Source: an uncultured Flavobacteriales bacterium (GTDB lineage: Bacteria; Bacteroidota; Bacteroidia; Flavobacteriales_D; SKUL01). Taken from it: DNA of 5,081 nucleotides. The stretch is from positions 1 through 5,081 of the forward strand of contig CALDPJ010000007.1 of assembly GCA_937911795.1 (NCBI GenBank), in the 5' to 3' direction. Positions 1 through 4,959 of the stretch are shown piece by piece (position 1 is the stretch's first letter; each line of letters starts with the position of its first letter). The position numbers and the translations under genes are program-made. The notes below the pieces were generated by a model that worked only from the letters and a program-made list of their open reading frames with translations, was not told where the DNA came from and searched no databases.

Positions 1-857
1 ATATTTATGTTTTCGGCATGTCTGATATTAATGGACCAAGTGCAACCATCACCTCTGTGAAGCCGGACGGTTCTCTGAACACAAATTTCTCCGATTCCGG
101 AAGAAGAACCTTTGCATGGCCCGACGATCAGTTTTTCATTATGAATTCGGCCATACTGAACAGTGATGAAACGATTTTCTATCTGGCTGGATTTATCTAT
201 GATAACTTTGATATGCAGTCGGCCATTATGGCTGTTGACTTTTCTTCGGGAATGATAGAGTCTTTTGGTGATGGTGGTTATGTGCTGTTCAACCCATCTG
301 TGGGCTCGGAAGACGGTATTAATCAAATCCTGGAAGGACCGGAAGGCTTATATGCCTCATTAACCACTACTACACCCGATGAATTCACTTCGGGAGTGGC
401 GCTTTTCACAACCAACGGAGGGTTGGCAACTGATTTCGGCGTAGATGGAGTGGCCCATATAAACGTGTTGATACTGGGAGATGATATTGCCCGAGAAATC
501 AGTTTCCAATCGGATGGAGCCCTGGTGGTTGGTGGTATCGCAAACAGTAATGAAAGTGGAGATTTCGGATATGCGGCAAGAATTAACACATCCGGAATAT
601 TTACGGGAATTGAATCAACCAGCGCAACGTCATTTTCGGTTTTTCCCAATCCTGCCACCGATTACTTACATATAGATGAGGGAGCGCAGGATATGAGCGG
701 TAAAGAATTTCGTATCGTTGATATCCATGGCCGCGTAGTTCTTGATAACACGATACAATCCGACCAGCCGGCTATTCCCATCCACATTCTTACACCCGGC
801 ATCTATCACCTGGTGATTGAAAATATGAAGCCGGTACGGTTTATAAAAACGCGTTAA
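1..857 (+). CDS. Delta-60-like repeat protein with T9SS C-terminal sorting domain (5' partial)
   Basis: The 3' part of a secreted or surface protein; the reading frame begins at base 3 and is open to the left edge, so the ATG at 18 is probably internal. Residues below count from that ATG. Three segments resemble delta-60 repeats, with an 'xDGsLxxxFgxxGxxxf' pattern: about 11-33 (PDGSLNTNFSDSGRRTF), 70-91 (FSSGMIESFGDGGYVLF) and 126-149 (TNGGLATDFGVDGVAHIN). A fourth begins near 187 and breaks off. Such repeats are thought to form beta-propeller-like folds. Residues 205-279 are a type A T9SS sorting domain: 'FSVFPNPATDYLHI', then 'RIVDIHGRVV', then 'LTPGIYHLVI', ending in a basic tail. In the family this domain directs export through the outer membrane and is then cleaved. 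The signal peptide would be upstream of the window. No catalytic domain is visible, so the role (adhesin, structural, other) is unknown. The gene converges on the M48 protease gene across a shared terminator. Confidence 0.85.
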   Translation, partial: IYVFGMSDINGPSATITSVKPDGSLNTNFSDSGRRTFAWPDDQFFIMNSAILNSDETIFYLAGFIYDNFDMQSAIMAVDFSSGMIESFGDGGYVLFNPSVGSEDGINQILEGPEGLYASLTTTTPDEFTSGVALFTTNGGLATDFGVDGVAHINVLILGDDIAREISFQSDGALVVGGIANSNESGDFGYAARINTSGIFTGIESTSATSFSVFPNPATDYLHIDEGAQDMSGKEFRIVDIHGRVVLDNTIQSDQPAIPIHILTPGIYHLVIENMKPVRFIKTR

Positions 858-872
858 AATCGTGTCGTTTCA

Positions 873-910
873 AAAAAAGTCTGCGCCAGAAAACCGGTGC
901 AGACTTTTTT
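873..910. terminator. Bidirectional rho-independent terminator between convergent genes
   Basis: The arms GTCTGC (879-884) and GCAGAC (899-904) pair perfectly. They extend outward through A6/T6 (873-878 with 905-910) and inward through a G-U and two C-G pairs (885-887 with 896-898). An A7 run (872-878) on the left and a T6 run (905-910) on the right give a U-tract in both directions. It lies 15 bases after the stop of the T9SS gene and 16 bases after the stop of the M48 gene, so it can end both transcripts. Confidence 0.85.
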
Positions 911-926
911 GCTTGAGGGTTGAATT

Positions 927-1733
927 CTAAAGCGAATCGCTGTTCAACTGATTCTTCACCTTTTCCCAGTCGAGTTGGAAGGGAATGTTTTCGAAATCTT
1001 CGGGCAATTCGTATTCAAAAGATTTCTTGATTCGTGAATTGCTGGCCGGATGGGTCATTAACAGTTCAAATTGATCCATTGATCCGTATTCATCCTTCAT
1101 TCTCCGGAATAATGTTCCCAACGCTCTTGGAGAAATATTGCAGCGATGCAGCAACTCCAATGCAAATTCATCGGCTTCCTCTTCCTGCCGCCGGTCGAAA
1201 AATGTGGATGTGACTGTTCGTGAAATTTCCGACAACACAACAAGATCTCCTCCGGTGAGAACACCAAAAACCACTTGCATTCCGAACTCTTTCATCAGTC
1301 GGTCGACTACATGGCGTTTTTCAACATGCGCTATTTCGTGTGCAAGTACTGCGGCGACTTCTTCAGGGTTTTCGCTGAATTCGAGTAATCCCGAAAGAAT
1401 CACAATATTTCCACCGGGGAGCGCAAAAGCATTAACATTTTCATTGCGCACCACCACAAAATTGTAGTCGTACTCGGTCAATCCAAGGCTATCGAGCAAA
1501 CGCTCAGAAATCACCCAAACTGCTGAATCAATCGTTGCATTGCGTATGGGTCGGAATTCCAGATCATTTTCGAGCATATTTTCGAGGATCATATCTCCAA
1601 GCTGCTCCTCCTTCTCTATCGGAAATTCAATGTTAACATCTTCCGGAAACCAGGGAATGTAGGTGAAGGCAACCCACACGCCTCCGAAGAGGAGACACAA
1701 AATAAAAACATCCCGAAAAAGTTTTTCGTTCAT
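927..1733 (-). CDS. M48 family zinc metalloprotease, membrane-anchored
   Basis: A 268-residue peptidase of family M48 (the group holding HtpX, BepA, LoiP and Oma1). An N-terminal hydrophobic segment at about residues 8-24 is either a membrane anchor or an uncleaved signal; the catalytic part would then face the periplasm. The zinc motif HEIAH is at 132-136, with E133 as catalytic base. The third ligand is probably E184 in the E-x-x-A-D pattern (184-188, within RRQEEEADEF). The family motif 'THPASNSRI' at 227-235 carries H228, the position of the active-site regulatory histidine in BepA-like members. 'NAFALPGGNIVILSGLL' (101-117) is the typical M48 strand before the active site. There are no TPR repeats after the domain, so it is shorter than BepA and closer to LoiP/Oma1-type single-domain proteins. 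Its ATG overlaps the TAA of the upstream DUF4870 gene by one base, implying coupled translation. Envelope protein quality control is the likely role; the substrate is unknown. Confidence 0.9.
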   Translation of the reverse strand: MNEKLFRDVFILCLLFGGVWVAFTYIPWFPEDVNIEFPIEKEEQLGDMILENMLENDLEFRPIRNATIDSAVWVISERLLDSLGLTEYDYNFVVVRNENVNAFALPGGNIVILSGLLEFSENPEEVAAVLAHEIAHVEKRHVVDRLMKEFGMQVVFGVLTGGDLVVLSEISRTVTSTFFDRRQEEEADEFALELLHRCNISPRALGTLFRRMKDEYGSMDQFELLMTHPASNSRIKKSFEYELPEDFENIPFQLDWEKVKNQLNSDSL

Positions 1734-2227
1734 TAGTTGGGTGGACGATTAACCGGAGCTGCTTCGGGTGAGTGATCGTCAGCATTGATCGCAAAGGATT
1801 GCTGGTAGGCCAGCCGGCCAAAGAAGACAAAATAATACATTTTGCCTGCCCTGGCCTGAATGGCTCCAATAATACTGAATATGAAATAAATAATATTAAC
1901 AACGATCACCATCGCCAGATATCCGAAGTAGGAATCTGAAAATTCCATTTCGTAAACGATCACGTTGCGCAGCGTCCAGTAAAACAGCACCGCGTTTAAC
2001 GCAGTAGTTGGCAATTGCGACCACAACGATTGTAAACAATGAAACTTCACAAAGCGACTTTTGCTTTTGTTGACCGCCCAGTAGATGATGCTGGCCAGCA
2101 GGTTGAGAATCGGCAGTGGTAATCCCGCCGCAATTCCTGCAAACATCATTAGGTAGGCGCCCATTCCGTCTTCGCGTTCGCGTTTGGTGACCTCCTCGGG
2201 TTGAGGAACCGGGTGATATGCTTCCAT
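1733..2227 (-). CDS. DUF4870 / Tic20-like small multi-pass membrane protein
   Basis: A 164-residue inner-membrane protein. Residues 1-21 are polar and charged. Hydrophobic segments follow at about 24-50, 70-91 and 102-125, and the tail (146-164) is polar and proline-rich. The first segment and what follows match the DUF4870 pattern: a 'PLPILNLLASIIYW' membrane stretch (37-50), a short basic loop NKSKSRFVKFH (53-63), then 'CLQSLWSQL', equivalent to the family's 'FVxxHxxQALNFQ' region. DUF4870 proteins are related to Tic20-like membrane proteins and have no established biochemical function. The start ATG lies 12 bases after the stop of the DUF4389 gene and the stop overlaps the protease start, so it is the middle gene of a three-gene transcript. 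The leader (AACGAACCAACC) has no Shine-Dalgarno, as is usual in Bacteroidota. It could be a partner or substrate adaptor of the downstream protease, but only gene order suggests this. Confidence 0.8.
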   Translation of the reverse strand: MEAYHPVPQPEEVTKREREDGMGAYLMMFAGIAAGLPLPILNLLASIIYWAVNKSKSRFVKFHCLQSLWSQLPTTALNAVLFYWTLRNVIVYEMEFSDSYFGYLAMVIVVNIIYFIFSIIGAIQARAGKMYYFVFFGRLAYQQSFAINADDHSPEAAPVNRPPN

Positions 2228-2239
2228 GGTTGGTTCGTT

Positions 2240-2875
2240 TTAAACGGCTGGTGCTGGTTGCGCAGGTGATTGCTGTTCCTGCGGGCTTTCTCCGGCACTT
2301 CCACTGAACGGCGGATACTCATCGGTCATCAATGCGAGGTACAGGTTCAGCCGCAATGACCAACGCATTGTTCCGACTACGAATTTGTGCATCCCCGCAG
2401 GGTATTCACCTGTGAATAACACCACCCAAAATGCGATAAATTGGATAATGACCGTAGCCAGTAGACGGAAATACAAAACAAAAATGTGCGGCAATGCACA
2501 ATATAACCAGCCAAACAACACCTTCAAAAGCGCGTGACCACGACTCAGACGGTCGGGATAAGGAATTTCAAGTTTTACAAAATCATCTTCTGCCGATAAT
2601 CCGAAGGCCGGATAGCCGTCGCAGAGGTTCCAGAGCCTCGCATTCAGCCGGGTATTCCATCGAAACGCTTTTACCTGAAATTCAAAAAAGCTTTCGGGGT
2701 AGCTTCCGGTAAACAGTATCACCCAAAATGCAATAAAGGTGAGTACCTGACTGGCGATAGCGATGAACATAAGAATGAAGATATGCGGCAACGCAATATA
2801 CAGCCATCCGAATAGTGTGCGCAACAACAGCTCTCCTCTGGAATACTGTTCCTGATTGGTAATTTCTAAAATCAT
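2240..2875 (-). CDS. DUF4389 tandem-repeat membrane protein
   Basis: A 211-residue membrane protein made of two DUF4389 copies. Copy 1 is residues 1-92 and copy 2 is residues 100-191, offset by 99. By direct alignment I count 47 of 92 identical positions. Both copies carry 'SRG..LL..LFGWLY.ALPHIF', then 'FIAFWV.LFTG.YP', then 'F.V....RW..RLN' and a final 'D.YP.F'. Each has two hydrophobic stretches (about 21-55 and 119-155), so about four membrane spans are likely. The last 20 residues are a Q/P/A-rich tail. No catalytic residues are recognisable and DUF4389 has no known function. The ATG at 2875 is preferred because residue 1 aligns exactly with the start of copy 2 and the leader before it holds a promoter-like element. 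The frame is also open to an ATG at 2959, which would add 28 residues (MLAYRALAVFVVSV...) that have no match in the second copy. First gene of the unit with DUF4870 and the M48 protease. Confidence 0.82.
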   Translation of the reverse strand: MILEITNQEQYSRGELLLRTLFGWLYIALPHIFILMFIAIASQVLTFIAFWVILFTGSYPESFFEFQVKAFRWNTRLNARLWNLCDGYPAFGLSAEDDFVKLEIPYPDRLSRGHALLKVLFGWLYCALPHIFVLYFRLLATVIIQFIAFWVVLFTGEYPAGMHKFVVGTMRWSLRLNLYLALMTDEYPPFSGSAGESPQEQQSPAQPAPAV

Positions 2876-2902
2876 AGGTCGGTAGTTTGGTGAATATGAC
2901 AG

Positions 2903-2934
2903 GCAATTTACTGTTTTTACTGAAACTACAAAAA
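2903..2934 (-). promoter_or_regulatory. Possible Bacteroidota-type promoter for the DUF4389-DUF4870-M48 unit
   Basis: On the minus strand a TTTTTG (2934-2929) is followed after 18 bases by TAAATTGC (2910-2903). This partly matches the Bacteroidota sigma-70 consensus TTTG / TAnnTTTG with a normal spacer, but the last two bases of the -7 box deviate. It would place the transcript start about 20 bases before the ATG at 2875 and would rule out the longer ATG at 2959. Tentative. Confidence 0.3.
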
Positions 2935-2937
2935 CAG
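2911..2937. repeat. 8-base inverted repeat in the DUF4389 leader, operator candidate
   Basis: CTGTTTTT (2911-2918) and AAAAACAG (2930-2937) are perfect reverse complements separated by 11 bases. The dyad covers the spacer and upstream box of the promoter-like element at 2903-2934, where a dimeric regulator could block transcription. It is AT-rich, so chance occurrence is possible. Confidence 0.35.
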
Positions 2938-3020
2938 CCAATGCGCGATAAGCCAACATCTAACCGCCGCTCTTACGGATTGGGGTGAAAAGGAGTTTTC
3001 ATTTTTTTTCCACCAAATAT

Positions 3021-3695
3021 TCAGTTTCTGGCAGAAAACCGAATCGGCAGCATGAATCTGACATTGACCGGTGTACCGTTTTGAATACCAGGCTTCCAGG
3101 ATGGCATATTTCGCACCACCCGCAGCGCCTCTTCATCGCAACCACCACCAATTCCCCTGAGAATTTTGACGTCGGTGATTCTACCATCGGTATCTACCAC
3201 AAAGGAAGTGTACACCACACCTGAAATCTGTGATTCCAATGCCATTTCCGGAAATTTTATGGTGGTTCCGAGGTATCGGTACATTTCTTCATCTCCGCCG
3301 ATAAACTCCGGCATTACGGAAGCATAGTCATAGATTACCGGCTCGTAAATATGTTCTACAGGATCTGCAATCGGTTCTACCGTCGGCTCCGGAAAATCAG
3401 CCGGCTCAGGAATTTCAACTGGCACGGCTCGCGGCTCCGGTTCGTCCACAATTTTAACCGCCGTCGTAGGTGCAGGTGGAGGCGGCGGTGGCGGAGCTTT
3501 CATCCTGCTGACGGGGATGATTTCTTCTTCTATCAAATCCACAGTCCAATCGCCTGAACTGATATGGATCTCTTTTTCGAATGTGGTCCATTCAAAAGCT
3601 ACCAGAACGGTAGACAAGGCCATCAGTGTACCGATAAATAACAGCGATGATTTTCGTTTTTCAACATCACAGGAAGGATTCTTCTTGGTTTTCAT
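3021..3695 (-). CDS. tonB: TonB energy transducer, complete
   Basis: A 224-residue TonB protein, which carries proton-motive energy from ExbB/ExbD in the inner membrane to TonB-dependent receptors in the outer membrane. A lysine/arginine-rich cytoplasmic start (1-15) leads into one membrane anchor at about 17-35, ending in the 'VAFEW' seen in Bacteroidota TonBs. Next is a periplasmic linker with seven prolines in a row (68-74) and repeated E-P / V-P units to about 113. The C-terminal TonB domain is at about 129-222: 'FIGGDEEMYRYLG', 'FPEMALESQISGVV', 'VKILRGIGGGCDEEALRVV', 'MPSWKPG' and 'LPIRF'. The domain has 54 of 91 residues identical to the second TonB copy at 3892-4401. No exbB or exbD is in the window, as is common for extra TonB copies. 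The ATG at 3695 follows an A-rich leader (CTAAAACTTAAACT) with no Shine-Dalgarno. It lies 145 bases before the DUF4389 start, so it is probably transcribed separately. No clear terminator is seen after it. Confidence 0.92.
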   Translation of the reverse strand: MKTKKNPSCDVEKRKSSLLFIGTLMALSTVLVAFEWTTFEKEIHISSGDWTVDLIEEEIIPVSRMKAPPPPPPPAPTTAVKIVDEPEPRAVPVEIPEPADFPEPTVEPIADPVEHIYEPVIYDYASVMPEFIGGDEEMYRYLGTTIKFPEMALESQISGVVYTSFVVDTDGRITDVKILRGIGGGCDEEALRVVRNMPSWKPGIQNGTPVNVRFMLPIRFSARN

Positions 3696-3846
3696 AGTTT
3701 AAGTTTTAGTTGATTTACCCTACTAAAACGAAACGCAGCCGATTGCAATTACAAAAGGAGATGCTTTTTTTAGTCGCTGATTCACCTGCGGTTCAAAACC
3801 TGAAGGCAAAGGCAGGATGCTGCTGCTGAACGAAAACACAAGTCAT
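3696..3846. other. Intergenic leader and promoter region of tonB
   Basis: About 150 bases between the tonB start and the terminator of the upstream gene. No open frame or RNA gene is visible here. It must hold the tonB promoter, since a terminator separates it from the upstream gene. I could not find a convincing TTTG / TAnnTTTG pair; the CCTTTTG at about 3758-3752 (minus strand) is the best -33 candidate, but no -7 box follows. The inverted repeat at 3703-3729 is the only clear structure. Confidence 0.5.
3703..3729. repeat. 8-base inverted repeat just upstream of tonB, operator candidate
   Basis: GTTTTAGT (3703-3710) and ACTAAAAC (3722-3729) are perfect reverse complements separated by 11 bases. 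The element lies 8-34 bases before the tonB ATG, where a bound dimer or an RNA hairpin could affect expression. It does not resemble the classical Fur box or a PerR box. Confidence 0.4.
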
Positions 3847-3873
3847 AAAAAAACCGCTGTTTCAGCGGCTTTT
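3847..3873 (-). terminator. Rho-independent terminator after the anchorless TonB gene
   Basis: Read on the minus strand, CCGCTG (3868-3863) pairs with CAGCGG (3859-3854) around an AAA loop. Flanking A/T pairs extend the stem, and a run of seven T (3853-3847) follows. It starts 18 bases after the TGA/TAA end of the gene at 3892. It closes the transcript that begins upstream at the Fur-family gene. Confidence 0.8.
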
Positions 3874-3891
3874 CATTGAGTTTCGTGTAAA

Positions 3892-4401
3892 TTATTTCAG
3901 AGAGAAACGGATTGGAAGGTTATAACTCACCTTCACCGGTTTTCCGCGCTGTTTTCCCGGTGACCATTTCGGCATGTTTTTAACCACGCGTATGGCTTCT
4001 TCATCGGCTCCTCCGCCAATACCGCGCAATACTTTTACATTGCTGATATTTCCGTCAGGACCCACTACAAAATTCACATACACCACACCTGAAATTCCAG
4101 CTTCCCGGGCAATCTGGGGATATCGTATGTTCTTTCCGAGGTATTCAAACAATTTTGCTTCACCACCGGGAAAGGAAGGCATTTCTTCTACAATGGTAAA
4201 GATTTCTTCTTCGACCACTTCTTCCTCAACATCTTCTATAAACTCTATTTCGGTATCCTGATCAACTTCGAGATCAATTATTTCGAGTTCTTCTTCAATT
4301 TCCACGTTCACTTCCACCGCCTCGCTTTTGTCCACCAGTCGACCTTCCATTTCCAGGATCGCCAAATCCGCTTCTTTATCCATTTTGTAGGAAAACGCCA
4401 T
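3892..4401 (-). CDS. TonB C-terminal domain protein without membrane anchor; likely STAS-TonB fusion
   Basis: A 169-residue protein with a complete TonB C-terminal domain at about 74-168: 'FPGGEAKLFEYLGKNIRYP', 'GISGVVYVNFVV', 'VKVLRGIGGGADEEAIRVV', 'MPKWSPGKQRGKPV' and 'LPIRFSLK'. Before it is a glutamate-rich linker (30-73), ending in 'EEEIFTIVEEMP', that is typical of Bacteroidota TonB. The usual membrane anchor and proline stretch are missing. In their place, residues 1-28 (MAFSYKMDKEADLAILEMEG then RLVDKSEA) look like the first two strands of a STAS domain, as in anti-sigma-factor antagonists. By hand count, third-position G/C falls from 20 of 33 codons (2-34) to 9 of 34 (35-68), which fits a junction near codons 28-34, about 4300-4320. 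As written the product has no route to the periplasm and probably cannot act as TonB. It begins 36 bases after the Fur-family stop and ends at its own terminator. It may be a decayed gene, a real fusion, or an assembly join. Confidence 0.8.
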   Translation of the reverse strand: MAFSYKMDKEADLAILEMEGRLVDKSEAVEVNVEIEEELEIIDLEVDQDTEIEFIEDVEEEVVEEEIFTIVEEMPSFPGGEAKLFEYLGKNIRYPQIAREAGISGVVYVNFVVGPDGNISNVKVLRGIGGGADEEAIRVVKNMPKWSPGKQRGKPVKVSYNLPIRFSLK

Positions 4402-4437
4402 ATTGCTGTCTTTTCTGTTTTTCAGTCTGTTGTAAAT

Positions 4438-4959
4438 TCAGGTGGTTCCGCCGACCACCACGCCGGAGGGGTTGTTTTCGCCGTCTTGCTCGTCGGTATC
4501 ATCTCCGTCGTTCACTTCCTCACGGGAGTTTCGGACGGCGTAAAAGTACAAACTGTGGTGCATTATCTTGATATCGAAAATATCTTCGATGGTCGTTTTG
4601 ATCGCTTCGATGCGCGGGTCGCAAAATTCGAGCACTTCTCCGGTGTCGGTCATGATCACGTGGTCGTGCTGTTTGTATTCGTGTGACTTCTCGAATTGGG
4701 CGGGGTTTTTCCCGAATTGGTGTTTGCGCACCAAGTTGCAGGCGAGCAAAAGATCAATGGTATTGTACAGCGTTGCCCGGCTTACGCGGTAATTTTTGTT
4801 TTTCATGATGATGTATAAAGACTCTACATCAAAATGCCCTTCGTAATCGTAAATTTCATTGAGAATGGCAAAACGCTCCGGGGTTTTTCGGTGACCATTC
4901 TTCTCCAAATACGCAGAAAATATCTGCTTCACCCTTTCTTTCAAATCCTTTTTGGCCAC
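4438..4959 (-). CDS. Fur-family transcriptional regulator
   Basis: A metal- or redox-responsive repressor of the Fur/Zur/PerR family, 173 residues if read from the GTG at 4959. The winged-helix DNA-binding domain is at about 8-90: 'HRKTPERFAIL' (23-33), 'HFDVESLYIIM' and the recognition helix 'YRVSRATLYNTIDLL' (57-71), then 'LVRKHQFGKNPAQFEKS'. The dimerisation and metal domain starts at 'HEYKQHDHVI' (93-102), with H93, H98 and H100 as candidate ligands. 'EFCDPRI' and 'HHSLYFY' (134-140) follow. The usual first structural-zinc CxxC is replaced by M103 and T106, so a zinc-free fold is likely. The last ~27 residues are an acidic D/E/G/N-rich tail ending 'GVVVGGTT', not part of the core family. 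There is no ATG on this strand upstream of the core. The frame stays open through a TTG at 5073 to the window edge, so a longer protein is possible. It is probably co-transcribed with the downstream TonB-domain gene. The metal is not decidable here. Confidence 0.85.
   Translation of the reverse strand: MAKKDLKERVKQIFSAYLEKNGHRKTPERFAILNEIYDYEGHFDVESLYIIMKNKNYRVSRATLYNTIDLLLACNLVRKHQFGKNPAQFEKSHEYKQHDHVIMTDTGEVLEFCDPRIEAIKTTIEDIFDIKIMHHSLYFYAVRNSREEVNDGDDTDEQDGENNPSGVVVGGTT

Noticed and set aside
323..675. Open frames on both strands inside the T9SS gene
   Set aside because: They overlap a clearly coding frame and show no family resemblance or plausible start context.
1138..1467. Plus-strand open frame opposite the M48 protease
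   Set aside because: It is a serine/threonine-rich shadow of the protease gene, which has a full set of catalytic motifs.
3351..3557. Arginine/tryptophan-rich plus-strand frame opposite tonB
   Set aside because: The arginine and tryptophan runs are the reverse reading of the proline codons in the TonB linker, not a basic peptide gene.
3696..3846. Classical Fur box upstream of tonB
   Set aside because: No stretch resembles the GATAATGATAATCATTATC-type palindrome on either strand; the only dyad has a different sequence and spacing.
4195..4315. Glutamate-rich stretch as a coiled coil or a repeat-expansion region
   Set aside because: The acidic, valine/isoleucine-alternating linker is typical of Bacteroidota TonB proteins and has no heptad pattern.
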